Made by a program: the position numbers and the translations under genes
Assembly: GCF_015732155.1 (NCBI RefSeq)
Contig: NZ_WIQK01000001.1
Span: 1,002,001-1,066,000, forward strand
Direction: 5' to 3'
Length of the DNA: 64,000 nt
Source: Pectinatus sottacetonis
GTDB taxonomy: Bacteria; Bacillota; Negativicutes; Selenomonadales; Selenomonadaceae
In this document: one piece after another, positions 17,833 to 28,428 of the stretch
Numbering within the stretch: position 1 is the first letter of the stretch
Layout of the letters: the number at the start of each line of letters is the position of its first letter
The notes under the pieces: model-generated
Told to the model about the DNA's origin: nothing
What the model saw: the letters and a program-made list of their open reading frames with translations, nothing else
Databases searched by the model: none

Positions 17833-19485
17833 ATGAAAAGTGATTTAGCAAAAAAAGGGCCTGAACGTTCTGCACATCGTGCTTTATTTTATGCTATGGG
17901 CTATGGACCAGAAGACCTAAAAAAACCAATGATCGGTATAGTAAATGCTTTTAATGAAATCATTCCCGGCCATATACATCTGCGAACTATTGCAGAAGCT
18001 GCCAAATTAGGTGTAGCCGCTGCCGGTGGAATGCCTGTTGAATTTCCTGCGATTGGAATATGCGATGGTATCGCCATGGGGCATCAGGGAATGAAATATT
18101 CCCTGGCTAGTCGTGAATTAATTGCTGATTCCATTGAAGCAGTAGCTGCCGGCCATGCTTTTGACGGTCTGGTAATGATTCCTAACTGCGACAAAATTGT
18201 TCCAGGGATGCTCATGGCCGCAGCCAGGCTTAATATTCCCTGTATCGTTGTAAGCGGCGGCCCAATGCTGGCTGGCCGCCATAATGGTAAAGATGTAAGT
18301 GTCAGCACAACATTTGAAGCTGCAGGTAAATTTGCTGCCGGTAAACTCAATGCCGCAGACATGGCTTCCCTTGAAGCTGATGCGTGTCCCGGCTGCGGAT
18401 CATGTTCTGGACTATTTACTGCCAACACTATGAACTGTCTGACAGAAGTCCTAGGTATGGGACTTGCCGGAAACGGTACTATCCCCGCTGCCTATTTTGG
18501 TCAGCGCCGTTTACTGGCAAAAACAGCCGGAGAAAAAATTATTGAACTAATAAAAAATGATATAAAACCACGTGACATTATGACTAAAAAAGCTTTTGAA
18601 AATGCAATTACGGTCGATATGGGCATAGGCGGTTCCTCCAATACTGTACTGCATTTGACCGCTATTGCGCATGAAGCCGGTATTACTATCCCCACACCAT
18701 TATTCGATGAAATAAGTGCCCGAACTCCTTATATCACAAAATTAAGCCCTGGTGGTATCCACCATATGCAGGATTTAAACGAAGCCGGTGGAATATGTGC
18801 CGTTATGCATGAACTAGCAAAAAAAGGACTGCTTCACCTCGATGCTTTGACTGTAGATGGCACTATCGCTGACAGGATAAAAGATGCCCGGATAAAACGC
18901 CCAGATGTAATAAAGACTGTGGATGCCCCTTATCGCAAAACTGGTGGCATTGCCATATTAAAAGGAAATCTTGCGCCTGATTATGCCGTAGTAAAGGAAA
19001 GCGCTGTCACGGAAGATATGCTTTGCTACAAAGGAACTGCCCGCATCTTCAATTCAGAAGAAGAATCCATTGCGGCTATAACAAAAGGGAAAATAAAAAA
19101 TGGTGATGTCGTAGTAATACGCTATGAAGGACCAAAAGGTGGTCCCGGAATGAGAGAAATGCTCAATCCTACTGCTGTTATTACCGGTATGGGACTAAAA
19201 GTAGCACTTATTACCGATGGCAGGTTTTCAGGAGCTACACGTGGTGCATGCATCGGACATGTATCTCCCGAAGCAATGGCTGGTGGTCCTATCGCCTTAA
19301 TTAAAGAAGGTGATACCATTAACATAGATATTCCCAAACGCAAACTGGAACTTGTTATTGATGATAAGGAAATGACCGCCCGCAAGGCACAATGGAAAAA
19401 ACCTGAACCCAAAATAAAAACCGGCTACCTTTCCCGTTATGCAAAACTAACTACTTCTGCAAGTACTGGTGCTGTCTTGGAATAA
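17833..19485 (+). CDS. ilvD: Dihydroxy-acid dehydratase
   Basis: 550 residues, standard. It dehydrates 2,3-dihydroxy-isovalerate and -methylvalerate to the 2-oxo acids for valine, leucine and isoleucine. The Fe-S cluster and metal site are marked by [32 protein letters not shown] and the C-terminal [23 protein letters not shown]. An AAGGAG site precedes the ATG. It is controlled by the isoleucine T-box, while leuA has a leucine T-box, so the two branches are sensed separately. Confidence 0.97.
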   Translation: MKSDLAKKGPERSAHRALFYAMGYGPEDLKKPMIGIVNAFNEIIPGHIHLRTIAEAAKLGVAAAGGMPVEFPAIGICDGIAMGHQGMKYSLASRELIADSIEAVAAGHAFDGLVMIPNCDKIVPGMLMAAARLNIPCIVVSGGPMLAGRHNGKDVSVSTTFEAAGKFAAGKLNAADMASLEADACPGCGSCSGLFTANTMNCLTEVLGMGLAGNGTIPAAYFGQRRLLAKTAGEKIIELIKNDIKPRDIMTKKAFENAITVDMGIGGSSNTVLHLTAIAHEAGITIPTPLFDEISARTPYITKLSPGGIHHMQDLNEAGGICAVMHELAKKGLLHLDALTVDGTIADRIKDARIKRPDVIKTVDAPYRKTGGIAILKGNLAPDYAVVKESAVTEDMLCYKGTARIFNSEEESIAAITKGKIKNGDVVVIRYEGPKGGPGMREMLNPTAVITGMGLKVALITDGRFSGATRGACIGHVSPEAMAGGPIALIKEGDTINIDIPKRKLELVIDDKEMTARKAQWKKPEPKIKTGYLSRYAKLTTSASTGAVLE

Positions 19486-19912
19486 AAAACAAACATCTGC
19501 TATGTTATTCATAAATTTTTCTTTCTCATTATTAATTCTTATAAATGCATACTATATTAGATTATGATATAATAAAAATTGGTTAAAATTCTTAATAAGA
19601 ATTAGTTTTATAAATATTTATTTTTATCAATCCAATAGCAGTATCTGCATTGTTTTTATAAAATGTTTTCCTATGCCAATATTTTGAAACAAATATTATA
19701 GTAAATCATTGATCGGATAAATAAAGTTTTGTCCTGTTTGAAACGTAAAGCCATTATATAAATCACTCATCGCTTTTACTTATAATTGAAGCTGATTATT
19801 CTTTTACAGCTAAATGGTAATACGATTTCGCTAAAATTTACTTTTTTTCTCCAGAAACAATATTTTTTAACTGCTTAGTGTTTAGATAAAAAATTTTGAA
19901 AGGATGAAATAA
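19486..19912. other. Intergenic region between ilvD and mrp
   Basis: About 430 AT-rich bases. The only structure I see is a 17-base palindrome at 19587-19603 (AATTCTTAATAAGAATT). No convincing promoter, terminator or small gene was found. Confidence 0.5.
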
Positions 19913-20743
19913 ATGAGCGAAGAATGTACACACGAATGTGGCAGTTGTTCCAGTGCTGACTGTGCAGAACGCACTAAAATACCTCTAGAAAAAGGAAATC
20001 CTAATTCTCACATAAAAAAAGTTATTGCTGTTATGAGCGGTAAAGGCGGCGTGGGTAAGTCATTAGTAACTTCTATGCTGGCTGTGATAATGCGCAGGCG
20101 CGGATTCAATGTAGGCGTCCTTGATGCTGATGTCACAGGCCCGTCAATACCTAAAACTTTCAACATCAAAGAAAAAGCTGGTAGTTCCGAAAAGGGCGGC
20201 ATCCTGCCCGTAACAACCAAAAGCGGTATAAAATTAATGTCCGTCAATCTTCTATTGGAAAACAGTACCGATCCAGTGGTATGGCGCGGTCCAATAATAA
20301 GCGGCGTTGTCAAACAATTTTGGAATGATGTAGAATGGGGCGATATTGACTATATGTTTGTAGATATGCCCCCTGGAACAGGCGATATCCCGTTGACTGT
20401 CTTCCAGTCATTACCAGTCAATGGTATCATTGTAGTTACGTCGCCTCAGGATTTAGTTTCCATGATAGTAGAAAAAGCTGTAAAAATGGCTTCTATGATG
20501 AATAAGCCTATCTTAGGAATTGTTGAAAACATGGCCTATTTCCAATGCCCTAATTGTAAAACCAGACACAATATATTCGGTGAAAGCAACGTTGCCTCAC
20601 TAGCCGGTTTTTATAATATCCATCAAACCGCACAAATTCCGCTCGACCCTAAGTTAGCTGCTGAATGTGATAAGGATGGCATCGAAAATTTTGATAATGA
20701 TTATTTAAATTTATTGGCGGCATATATTGAACAAAATGTCTAA
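19913..20743 (+). CDS. Mrp/NBP35-type P-loop ATPase, Fe-S cluster carrier
   Basis: 276 residues. An N-terminal Cys-rich stretch (CTHECGSCSSADC, residues 5-17) resembles the NBP35 ferredoxin-like extension. The deviant Walker A MSGKGGVGKS lies at residues 41-50, DADVTGPSIP follows, and the CxxC pair at Cys212/Cys215 (QCPNC) is the bridging cluster site. Such proteins bind and pass on [4Fe-4S] clusters in the cytoplasm. A GAAAGGATG site precedes the start. The PPTase gene follows by 28 bases. Confidence 0.9.
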   Translation: MSEECTHECGSCSSADCAERTKIPLEKGNPNSHIKKVIAVMSGKGGVGKSLVTSMLAVIMRRRGFNVGVLDADVTGPSIPKTFNIKEKAGSSEKGGILPVTTKSGIKLMSVNLLLENSTDPVVWRGPIISGVVKQFWNDVEWGDIDYMFVDMPPGTGDIPLTVFQSLPVNGIIVVTSPQDLVSMIVEKAVKMASMMNKPILGIVENMAYFQCPNCKTRHNIFGESNVASLAGFYNIHQTAQIPLDPKLAAECDKDGIENFDNDYLNLLAAYIEQNV

Positions 20744-20771
20744 TTTTCTTTATGTATAGGAACCCATTACT

Positions 20772-21440
20772 ATGATAACTGTTTATATCGCCGATGCCAG
20801 CAGTTTATCCCTATCTATGCTCGATAAATATTTAAATAATTTACCTGCATATAGGCAACAAAAAGTTCTATCTATCAAAGCAGTCCCTGCACGCAAATTG
20901 TCTTTAGGGGCAGGTCTTTTACTCAATCATGCTTTAAAAGAACATAATATTAAGAGCGCTTCTGCCAAATTTTACACTAATGATTTTGGCAAGCCCTATT
21001 TAAAAAATATTAATATATATTTCAATTTATCACATTCTGGAAAATATGTTTTTTGCGCTATAAGCAATACTGAAATAGGCTGTGACATCCAAAAATCAAA
21101 TGCTTATTACAATTTTGATATTATTAAACGTTTTTTCCACCCGGCAGAACAAAAACTAATATTAACAAAAACCGGTACAGAACAAAAAAAATTATTTTTC
21201 CGTATCTGGGCTTTAAAAGAAAGTTATGTAAAAAACATAGGTATTGGTATTGCCCATACTTTTAAAAATTTTGCAGTTAATATAAATACTGCCAATGTAA
21301 CTATTGCTGAAAAACAAAAGATACATTCCTACTATTTTATAGAATACTGTTCTGCCGACTATTTTGCCGCAGTATGTACAAACCAAAAATGTATAAAACC
21401 ATGTCTGCAATGGGTAGATATAAAAAAACTGCTGATATAA
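20772..21440 (+). CDS. 4'-phosphopantetheinyl transferase, Sfp type
   Basis: 222 residues, typical of Sfp/Gsp enzymes, which attach the phosphopantetheine arm of CoA to carrier proteins. Visible motifs are FGKPYL, FNLSHSGKYVFCAIS, the Mg-binding GCDIQ and WALKESYVKNIGIG. The target is not identifiable here: no carrier-protein or NRPS/PKS gene lies in the window, so it may serve fatty-acid ACP or a distant cluster. Its stop codon lies inside the terminator hairpin that follows. Confidence 0.88.
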   Translation: MITVYIADASSLSLSMLDKYLNNLPAYRQQKVLSIKAVPARKLSLGAGLLLNHALKEHNIKSASAKFYTNDFGKPYLKNINIYFNLSHSGKYVFCAISNTEIGCDIQKSNAYYNFDIIKRFFHPAEQKLILTKTGTEQKKLFFRIWALKESYVKNIGIGIAHTFKNFAVNINTANVTIAEKQKIHSYYFIEYCSADYFAAVCTNQKCIKPCLQWVDIKKLLI

Positions 21441-21459
21441 TTTATCGGCAGTTTTTTAT
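21423..21459 (+). terminator. Intrinsic terminator after the PPTase gene
   Basis: AAAAACTGC / GCAGTTTTTT hairpin overlapping the stop codon, followed by a T-run. The A-rich 5' side gives a T-run on the other strand too, so it may also serve the convergent small gene. Confidence 0.75.
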
Positions 21460-21488
21460 TTATTTCATCACTAAATAACTATTATAGA

Positions 21489-21728
21489 TTATAAATGCTT
21501 TTTCACTTTTTTCCTTTTGCGTTTTCCTATTTTACGATTTTCATGATTGTGCTTCATACAGTCACTATGCCAGCAGCAGTCATCATTGTTACACTCATTG
21601 CCAAGACCATAGCATTGCTGATTTCCTTCGGCATTCTGAATTGCATGTATAAAATCTTTTTTCGTACGCAAATTCTGCATAGCAACGCCTTTTTGCTCCG
21701 CAATACTCTTTATTTCCTCCAAAAGCAT
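21489..21728 (-). CDS. Small Cys-rich protein with an N-terminal SAP/Rho_N-like helix pair
   Basis: 79 residues from the ATG at 21728, nine bases after AAGGGGG; an ATG two codons upstream is too close. The first 38 residues (LEEIKSIAEQKGV, LRTKKDFIHAIQNAEG) look like a SAP or Rho N-terminal helix-extended-loop-helix fold. Next is a cysteine/histidine cluster (CYGLGNECNNDDCCWHSDCMKHNH, with five or more Cys) that could bind a metal, then a very basic tail (KIGKRKRKKVKK). I recall similar small proteins in anaerobic bacteria, but the function is unknown. A nucleic-acid-binding role is inference only. Confidence 0.65.
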   Translation of the reverse strand: MLLEEIKSIAEQKGVAMQNLRTKKDFIHAIQNAEGNQQCYGLGNECNNDDCCWHSDCMKHNHENRKIGKRKRKKVKKHL

Positions 21729-21734
21729 AACCAT

Positions 21735-22057
21735 CTGCCCCCTTCTAATTAAACTACTAAGTCATAAAATTATATGTAGACAAATACCTTTACAATGAAT
21801 ATTAGTAGAAAAAGAGAACCTTAGAAAATAGTATAGCAATATTTGCCATAAAAATAATAATATTATTATAACAGTATATTTAAGAATATCAACGCTCTTA
21901 TCAGAATCGTCTTATTCCTTACATAAATATACAACTATTAATATTGTTCTCCATTCAATAGCAGGATTCCTTTAATTTTTCAGATAATAACACTATATAT
22001 ATCCTTATTGACATTATTTATCATATATACGAAAATAAACTAATAAGGGGCGATACA
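21735..22057. other. Intergenic region upstream of the PHP gene
   Basis: About 320 AT-rich bases between divergent genes. A TTGACA occurs at about 22009 but no good -10 at the right distance. Nothing else was recognised. Confidence 0.4.
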
Positions 22058-22771
22058 ATGAATGATTTTTTAGATATGCATATGCATACAATAATGAGCG
22101 GCCACGCTTACAGCACACTTTCAGAAATGATAACTGCAGGAGAAAAAAAAGGATTAAGACTTATGGGAATAACAGAACACGCACCGGCTATGCCCGGTAC
22201 CTGTCATGAAATATATTTTCATAATTTTAAGGTTATCAACAGACACTATCACAATATGGAATTAATGATGGGTTCAGAAGTAAATATTATGGACCATGCT
22301 GGTAATTTGGACATGACAGAAACGACTTTAGCCAAACTTGATTATGCAATTGCCAGTTTCCATGAACCATGTATTTCTCCAGGAAATAAAAAAGAAAATA
22401 CAACAGCACTTTTACATGTCTTGGAAAATCCTTATATAAAAATAATCGGTCATCCTGATAATGGTGCATATCCCATTGACTTTACTGCTATAGTAAAAAG
22501 TGCGAAAAAGAACAATGTGTTACTAGAACTAAACAACAGTTCTTACGGGCCAAAAAGCGGCCGTATCCACTCCCGTGAAAATGCCGCTGTAATGCTCAAT
22601 TTATGTAAAAAATATGGTGCCTGCGTCATAATGGACAGTGATGCCCATATCCATACCGATGTCGGTAATCATGATTATATCTATGATTTACTCCAGCAGG
22701 TCGATTTTCCTGAAGAACTTATAGTAAACAGCAGCATAAATAAATTCAAGGATTACCTCCAGTTGAAATAA
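22058..22771 (+). CDS. PHP-domain phosphatase, YcdX family
   Basis: 237 residues. The polymerase-and-histidinol-phosphatase fold is marked by DMHMHTIMSGHAYS at residues 5-18, ITEHAPAMPG, GSEVNI, IIGHPDNGAYP and DSDAHIHTDVG, which supply the His/Asp ligands of the trinuclear metal site. The pattern matches YcdX-type phosphatases rather than histidinol phosphatase or DNA polymerase PHP domains. A GGGGCGA site precedes the ATG. The substrate is unknown. Confidence 0.85.
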   Translation: MNDFLDMHMHTIMSGHAYSTLSEMITAGEKKGLRLMGITEHAPAMPGTCHEIYFHNFKVINRHYHNMELMMGSEVNIMDHAGNLDMTETTLAKLDYAIASFHEPCISPGNKKENTTALLHVLENPYIKIIGHPDNGAYPIDFTAIVKSAKKNNVLLELNNSSYGPKSGRIHSRENAAVMLNLCKKYGACVIMDSDAHIHTDVGNHDYIYDLLQQVDFPEELIVNSSINKFKDYLQLK

Positions 22772-22788
22772 ATACCTATCATATACGT

Positions 22789-23460
22789 TCATTCAACAAT
22801 CTCATGCTTTTCTGTAAATTTCACGATACGTACATCAGAAGTAGTCAGCCATTTTTTTTGATGGCTGGCTATTATCAATGTTTTACCAGATAAAGAAAAC
22901 TGTTCTATAAAATTTTCTATCCATCGTCTTGATCTTCCATCCAGCCCATTCATAGGCTCATCCATCATTAATATATCAGGATTTAACGCTAAAACTGCTG
23001 CAATAGCAGTTTTTTTCTTTTCACCGCCGCTCAAATGGTAAGGAGCCCTGTCCTTTAAGGATTCTATTTCTAAAAAAGTTAGTAAATCCATTACCCGTTC
23101 TTTTACCTCATTTTCCGAAAAACCCATTTGACGTGGTCCAAAGGCAAGCTCATCATAAACCGTAGGATTAAATAGCTGCATATCTGGATTCTGAAATACA
23201 TACCCTATGCGCTTATGAAATTTTTTGGCAGTCACCATATCTTTTAATACTGCTGCTGTTATTTCCTGTCCGGCAAAAAAATAACTTCCCTGAGAAGGAA
23301 AAATAAGACCATTAAGCAGCTTAAATAAAGTTGATTTACCGCAACCGTTAGGCCCTTCCAGTAATATAAACTCACCACTATTAATAGACAATGAAACATC
23401 ATTTAGTGCCACAATATCATCATAGCTATATTTTATATGAGATAACTTTAATAACGCCAT
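22789..23460 (-). CDS. cbiO: Cobalt ECF transporter ATPase CbiO
   Basis: 223 residues from the ATG at 23460, which overlaps the cbiQ stop codon in a TAATG junction. Walker A GPNGCGKST, Q-loop GYVFQNPDMQLFNPTVYDELAFGP, signature LSGGEKKKTAIAAVL and Walker B ILMMDEPMNGLD are present. It energises cobalt (or nickel) uptake with CbiQ and CbiM. Last gene of cbiM-cbiQ-cbiO. At 223 residues it is shorter than usual CbiO (about 270), lacking the C-terminal extension. Confidence 0.92.
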   Translation of the reverse strand: MALLKLSHIKYSYDDIVALNDVSLSINSGEFILLEGPNGCGKSTLFKLLNGLIFPSQGSYFFAGQEITAAVLKDMVTAKKFHKRIGYVFQNPDMQLFNPTVYDELAFGPRQMGFSENEVKERVMDLLTFLEIESLKDRAPYHLSGGEKKKTAIAAVLALNPDILMMDEPMNGLDGRSRRWIENFIEQFSLSGKTLIIASHQKKWLTTSDVRIVKFTEKHEIVE

Positions 23461-24308
23461 TATTTTAAATATCCTTCTGTATAAAGAAATATAAGTGTTG
23501 TAGCAATAACTATAACCGCATAAACAAGATAAATATTCTTCCAATGATTATGCTGCACTATATGATAATCACCTGTAAAGCAGCGGCATATCATAGCATT
23601 ATATGTCTGCCTTGCATACTCTTGTGATTTTATAAAAGTCATACCTAAAACACTGCCTATGCTTTGATATTTTTTTTGATTTCTGCCTATAGACCGTAAT
23701 TTTAGTGCCGTAAGCAATGCAAAAGCAGTTTCTCCTAATAGTACAATATACTTTATTGTAAGTTCAAGTGCCGTAATAAATATACCCGGTACATGAAATC
23801 TCCCCAATATCCGCGTAAATAAGTAAAAAGGTATACTGCGCGATAAAATTGCTGCAGTCATGGTTGTCAAAAACACCTTAAATGGCAAAATGAAATTATT
23901 TGACAATCCCATACAAACAGCAGGCAATATAATAATGAAAGAAAATACCGCTGCACCAGCAGCCGGTTTCAGCACTGCCTCTATATATTCCCCATTAAAA
24001 AAACATATGTATACTAAAAGTGCTGCCAATAAAACCAGCAGGAACCCCATATTATGCGCCAATGATATCAACAGTATCAATAAAAATGTATATACTATCT
24101 TAAATGATGCACTAAACAGGCTCTTGCTGAATATTGTTTTTTGTTTCTTCAGCATACTAAGTTTAGATATTAATTCCAGTACCGTTTTACTAATATATTT
24201 TTCCTTATCCGGTACTGGAATATAATTATCAGAACTAAACAACCATTGCGGCATATTCTTCTGGCTGCACTGTTTTGGGAAATTATCAGGCAGTTTTATG
24301 TCCTTCAT
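23460..24308 (-). CDS. cbiQ: Cobalt ECF transporter transmembrane protein CbiQ
   Basis: 282 residues, with four to six membrane segments between about 65 and 205 and one at the C terminus. A conserved basic stretch near residues 205-240 (LKLRSIGRNQKKYQSIG, SQEYARQTYNAMICRCF) corresponds to the ATPase coupling helices of EcfT proteins. It overlaps cbiM by 23 bases and has little ribosome site of its own, so it is probably translated by coupling. It forms the scaffold between CbiM and CbiO. Confidence 0.88.
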   Translation of the reverse strand: MKDIKLPDNFPKQCSQKNMPQWLFSSDNYIPVPDKEKYISKTVLELISKLSMLKKQKTIFSKSLFSASFKIVYTFLLILLISLAHNMGFLLVLLAALLVYICFFNGEYIEAVLKPAAGAAVFSFIIILPAVCMGLSNNFILPFKVFLTTMTAAILSRSIPFYLFTRILGRFHVPGIFITALELTIKYIVLLGETAFALLTALKLRSIGRNQKKYQSIGSVLGMTFIKSQEYARQTYNAMICRCFTGDYHIVQHNHWKNIYLVYAVIVIATTLIFLYTEGYLK

Positions 24309-25278
24309 GACGGCTGCCCAATATTTTGAAAATTATTATCAATAATGCTACACCTATAACCGCTGATAATATATAACCAAAAACATCAGAAATTCCGCTC
24401 ACTGTATAATCAGGAAAAACCGCACTATAGCTGAATCCGTTCGCTATTTTATCAGGTATATATCCAAGAGCTTTACCTAACGATCCATCGGCAGCTATTT
24501 CATCAGCACCCCATTCTCCCCATGCCGTTCCACTTGCCAAAAGACCTAGTGGTGATGCTGCGATAAGAATTATTATCAACGTAATTATGGGATTTAATTT
24601 TACTTTCTCATTATTATAAACGATTCCAGGCGAAACTTTCAATATAAATTCATAAATTGCCAGAGTAAATATTGCTTCTGCTACTCCAGCGACTAAAAGA
24701 TGTGCAATAAGCATAGCCGGTATTGCAACTGATAAAGGATATGGGCAGTATAGAGCCTTTCCCGCGCTATCAGTAAAAAGCAGCGGTTGAATCCCAAACT
24801 CTACAGCCGCCATAAATGCCGCTAAATTAATACCTGCATATGAACCAAGTAATATAGCAATTTTTTGTCCCAGTGCTGATGGAACTACTTTCTTAATAAG
24901 CTGAACTGCATAAAACCCAGTAAACGGCAGTACAAAAGCCATATTAAAACAATTTGCCCCAAAAGAAAGTATACCACCATCACCAAAAACAACTGCCTGT
25001 ATGAGCAATGCTACACTTATAGCCATACATGCAGAATACGGCCCCAGCAGCAACGCAATCAAAGTTCCTCCCACGGCATGTGCCGTAGTCCCACCGGGAA
25101 TTGGTAAATTAAACATCATCATCAAGAAAGAAAAAGCTGCACCGACACCAATAAATGGTACCTTATCTGCCGGCAGCTCTTCTTTTATTTTTTTTATTGA
25201 ATAATACCATACTGGAACCATAGCTGCAGCAAATACAACACATGTCGACGGACTTAAATAATTATCCGGAATATGCAT
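24286..25278 (-). CDS. cbiM: Cobalt ECF transporter substrate-binding protein CbiM with PDGLE-like tail
   Basis: 330 residues from the ATG at 25278, after an AAAGGAGG site. MHIPDNYLSPSTC at the N terminus supplies the metal-coordinating Met1-His2 typical of CbiM/NikM, so the start is firm. GGTTAHAVGGTL and FGDGGILSFGANCFNMAF are core motifs. After about residue 225 a second part (GLLASGTAWGEWG, FPDYTVSG) resembles the PDGLE/CbiN-like domain, which explains the missing separate cbiN. It binds Co2+ in the membrane. No cobalamin riboswitch was found upstream. Confidence 0.92.
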   Translation of the reverse strand: MHIPDNYLSPSTCVVFAAAMVPVWYYSIKKIKEELPADKVPFIGVGAAFSFLMMMFNLPIPGGTTAHAVGGTLIALLLGPYSACMAISVALLIQAVVFGDGGILSFGANCFNMAFVLPFTGFYAVQLIKKVVPSALGQKIAILLGSYAGINLAAFMAAVEFGIQPLLFTDSAGKALYCPYPLSVAIPAMLIAHLLVAGVAEAIFTLAIYEFILKVSPGIVYNNEKVKLNPIITLIIILIAASPLGLLASGTAWGEWGADEIAADGSLGKALGYIPDKIANGFSYSAVFPDYTVSGISDVFGYILSAVIGVALLIIIFKILGSRHEGHKTA

Positions 25279-25308
25279 AAAAAAACCTCCTTTTATAATA
25301 ATGAGGAT

Positions 25309-25317
25309 ATTATAGCA
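25309..25317 (-). promoter_or_regulatory. Candidate extended -10 promoter of cbiMQO
   Basis: Minus-strand TGCTATAAT (25317-25309) about 30 bases before the start codon, giving a short leader. The same AATGCTATA sequence recurs 40 bases upstream and may be an operator or chance. Confidence 0.4.
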
Positions 25318-25373
25318 TTTATACATATGGGAAAAAAGCCTATGGCAGGGTATAGCATTGCTTCCCTTATTAT

Positions 25374-25405
25374 AAAAAGCCCCCCATCATTATACAATGG
25401 GGGGG
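25374..25405 (-). terminator. Terminator of gyrA-DUF2905
   Basis: CCCCCCAT / ATGGGGGG hairpin followed on the minus strand by CTTTTTA, between the DUF2905 gene and cbiM. Confidence 0.85.
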
Positions 25406-25446
25406 ATATGGATATTATTAATCAGTCCATAATTTAACTGCGACAA

Positions 25447-25662
25447 TTAATGGCGCAAAAACACATTTAAAAGTATTGTTAATATAATACTTATAACAAT
25501 AGACGACCCTAGAGGAAAATATACACCAAAATTACTATTTTCCCACTTAAAATCTCCTGGTAATCTGCCTAAAGCGAAAAATTTACTGCCAAAATAGAAT
25601 AATGTTCCCATAACGACCAGCAGGACCCCTGCCCAAATCATTATCTTGCCTAAATCGTTCAT
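25447..25662 (-). CDS. DUF2905 small membrane protein
   Basis: 71 residues with two membrane segments (about 5-27 and 46-68) around a short loop containing FALGRLPGDFKWENSNFGVYFP, the conserved core of DUF2905. Function unknown. It follows gyrA by 29 bases with a GGAGAGG site, so it is co-transcribed with gyrase and ends at a strong terminator. Confidence 0.85.
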   Translation of the reverse strand: MNDLGKIMIWAGVLLVVMGTLFYFGSKFFALGRLPGDFKWENSNFGVYFPLGSSIVISIILTILLNVFLRH

Positions 25663-25691
25663 AAAATCGCCTCTCCAGGAAGTAAACCATG

Positions 25692-28190
25692 TTATTGTAT
25701 TTCGTCTTCATGGTCAAAAACAGCCATTGCTGCTACATTGTCATTTCCACCAGTCTTCATTACTTTTACCCCTTGAGTGTTGCGTCCTATTACTGATATT
25801 TCGTCAACACCAGAGCGTATAACTATCCCATCAGTGGTTATAAGCATAAATTCCTGGCCTTCATGTACAACCTTTATACCTATAACTTCACCTGTTTTTT
25901 CTGTTACCTTAATATTAATAATTCCCTTGCCGCCCCTGGCCTGTTTACGATAACCGCCTGCCAGAGTCCGCTTGCCATACCCATTACGTGTAACAGTCAG
26001 CACCGTAGCTCCCTTATGCACATTATCCATGCCAATAACTACATCGCCATCTCGTAGTGATATTCCGCGTACCCCACGGGTATTACGTCCCATTGAGCGA
26101 ACATCGCTTTCATCAAAACAAATCGACATCCCATTCTGAGTGCCTATAATAACTCTGCGGTTGCCATCTGTTAGTTTAACAGCAATAAGTTCATCATCTG
26201 CATCCAACGACAAAGCAATCAGGCCCGTTTTCTTGCGCTTAGTATCATACTCCGTCAAAGCAGTCTTTTTTACAACACCCTTTTTAGTCGTCATAAACAA
26301 AAATCTGTCTTCGGCAAATTCATCAATAGGAATAACTGCCGTAATCTTTTCGCCATTTTCAACTGGCAGCAGATTAATTATTGCCGTTCCTCTGGCCGTA
26401 CGTCCCGATTCAGGAATTTCATAGCCCATTAACTGATATACACGGCCCCGGTTAGTAAAGAAAAGAATCGTTTTATGTGTGGAAGTTACTATCATATTTT
26501 CCACAAAATCTTCTTCTTTTGTTCCCATTCCCGCTATACCGCGTCCACCGCGTTTTTGACTGCGATATACAGCAATTGGCTGGCGCTTAACATAGTTATT
26601 ATTTGTCATGGTAACTACAACATCTTCTTCAGCAATAAGATCAGCAAGATCAAGCTCTGAAGCATCCATAGTTATCTGAGTACGGCGTTTATCGCCAAAC
26701 CGGCGTTTTACTTCAGTAAGTTCCTCTTTTATAATATTCAAGATTTTATGTTCATCAGCCAATATAGCAGCTAATTCATCAATTGTTTCTAATACCTGCT
26801 TATATTCATTAGCAATCTTTTCTTGTTCAAGTCCTGTTAAACGCTGCAGCCGCAGATCTAAAATAGCCTGAGCCTGTTTGTCTGTAAGTCCATAATTAGT
26901 TGTCAATGCTTCTTTAGCAATATCAGCTGTACGGGAAGTTCTAATATCCTTTATCACCGCATCAAGATGATTAAGAGCAATAGTCAATCCTTCCAGTATA
27001 TGGGCTCGTGCTTTTGCCTTATCTAAATTATATTTAGTACGACGTCTGACAACATCTTCCTGATGTTTAATATAATACTGCAGTATCTGCTGCAAATTCA
27101 AAACACGCGGCTGACCGTCAACTAAAGCCAGCATTATTACCCCAAAGGTATCTTGCAGCTGTGTATGACGGTACAGTTGGTTCAGTATTACATCAGGATT
27201 GACATCACGGCGCAAATCAATAACAACACTCATGCCCTTGCGGTCTGACTCATCATTTAATCCTGTAATACCTTCAATCGTTTTATCGCGGACTAATTGG
27301 GCTATTTTTTCCACTAAGCGTGCTTTATTCACCTGATAAGGAAGTTCTGTCACAATTATACGTGACTTACCGTTAGGCCGTTCTTCCACATGCGCGCAGG
27401 CCCGCATCTTTACTGCACCGCGTCCCGTTGTATAAGCCGAAACAATACCTTCTTTTCCCATTATAAGCCCGCCGGTAGGGAAATCCGGGCCTTTAATTGC
27501 TGTCATAAGTTCTGGTATTGTTATTTCCGGATTATCTATCATCATCAGTATACCATCAATAACTTCCCCTAAATTATGCGGCGGAATATTTGTTGCCATC
27601 CCAACAGCAATCCCAGCAGAACCATTTACCAGCAAATTAGGCATTTTAGCCGGTAACACCGTCGGTTCTTTCAACGACTCATCATAGTTAGGCATAAATT
27701 CAACAGTATCTTTATCTATATCAGATAACATTATTTCAGCAATTTTCGACATGCGCACTTCAGTATAACGCATTGCTGCTGCTGAATCTCCATCAACAGA
27801 ACCAAAGTTGCCATGTCCATCGGCAAGCATATACCGATAAGAAAAATCCTGTGCCATACGTACAATCGTTTCATACACAGAACTATCACCATGTGGATGA
27901 TATTTACCTAAAACTTCCCCGACTATACGTGCCGATTTTTTATAGGGTTTATTGGATGCCATTCCCGCTTCCTGCATTGCATACAGAATACGGCGATGAA
28001 CCGGTTTAAGCCCGTCACGAACATCAGGTAATGCTCTCATAACGATAACACTCATCGCATAATCAATATAAGAATTTTTCATTTCTTCTTCAAGCTTAAC
28101 AGGTATAACCTTACCTAAATTGCCAAGCTGTCTCGGCCCGTCCTGCCCGGGTTTTTGGGCATCATCATTCTTATCAAAATCGTCTGCCAC
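25692..28190 (-). CDS. gyrA: DNA gyrase subunit A
   Basis: 832 residues, full length. It breaks and rejoins DNA to introduce negative supercoils with GyrB. The catalytic tyrosine is Tyr142 ([13 protein letters not shown]). The quinolone region reads [15 protein letters not shown], with Ser103 and Glu107 at the positions of E. coli Ser83 and Asp87. The GyrA box QKRGGRG opens the C-terminal beta-pinwheel, confirming gyrase rather than topoisomerase IV. A GTG start at 28190 follows GAGGTGA. The N terminus has a 20-residue acidic extension. gyrB is not in the window. Confidence 0.97.
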   Translation of the reverse strand: MADDFDKNDDAQKPGQDGPRQLGNLGKVIPVKLEEEMKNSYIDYAMSVIVMRALPDVRDGLKPVHRRILYAMQEAGMASNKPYKKSARIVGEVLGKYHPHGDSSVYETIVRMAQDFSYRYMLADGHGNFGSVDGDSAAAMRYTEVRMSKIAEIMLSDIDKDTVEFMPNYDESLKEPTVLPAKMPNLLVNGSAGIAVGMATNIPPHNLGEVIDGILMMIDNPEITIPELMTAIKGPDFPTGGLIMGKEGIVSAYTTGRGAVKMRACAHVEERPNGKSRIIVTELPYQVNKARLVEKIAQLVRDKTIEGITGLNDESDRKGMSVVIDLRRDVNPDVILNQLYRHTQLQDTFGVIMLALVDGQPRVLNLQQILQYYIKHQEDVVRRRTKYNLDKAKARAHILEGLTIALNHLDAVIKDIRTSRTADIAKEALTTNYGLTDKQAQAILDLRLQRLTGLEQEKIANEYKQVLETIDELAAILADEHKILNIIKEELTEVKRRFGDKRRTQITMDASELDLADLIAEEDVVVTMTNNNYVKRQPIAVYRSQKRGGRGIAGMGTKEEDFVENMIVTSTHKTILFFTNRGRVYQLMGYEIPESGRTARGTAIINLLPVENGEKITAVIPIDEFAEDRFLFMTTKKGVVKKTALTEYDTKRKKTGLIALSLDADDELIAVKLTDGNRRVIIGTQNGMSICFDESDVRSMGRNTRGVRGISLRDGDVVIGMDNVHKGATVLTVTRNGYGKRTLAGGYRKQARGGKGIINIKVTEKTGEVIGIKVVHEGQEFMLITTDGIVIRSGVDEISVIGRNTQGVKVMKTGGNDNVAAMAVFDHEDEIQ

Positions 28191-28256
28191 TTTCTCACCT
28201 CAAATATATAATAAGCGGCATTTATTCCGCTTGAAAGCATAGATATACGTTTATAT

Positions 28257-28284
28257 ATTATCATTTTTCTCTTAAAAAGTCCAA
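28257..28284 (-). promoter_or_regulatory. Candidate gyrA promoter
   Basis: Minus-strand TTGGAC, 16-base spacer, GATAAT, roughly 70 bases before gyrA. A small AAGCGG/CCGCTT hairpin lies in the leader. Confidence 0.4.
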
Positions 28285-28428
28285 TTGCTAACTATACACT
28301 CATATTATATCGTACCTTTGTATATATTTTCCTGCTGATAATTTTATAGTATAATCTAACTAACTTAATTACTCCATTTCTACTAGTACCGGATAATAAA
28401 TACAGTTTTGAAAAGAGGATTTACTATT

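Noticed and set aside
18084-18428. Minus-strand frame of 114 codons within ilvD.
   Set aside because: It is a shadow of the highly conserved ilvD frame.
25279-25446. Searched for a cobalamin or NiCo riboswitch before cbiMQO.
   Set aside because: No conserved aptamer core was found; the promoter lies only about 30 bases from the start codon.
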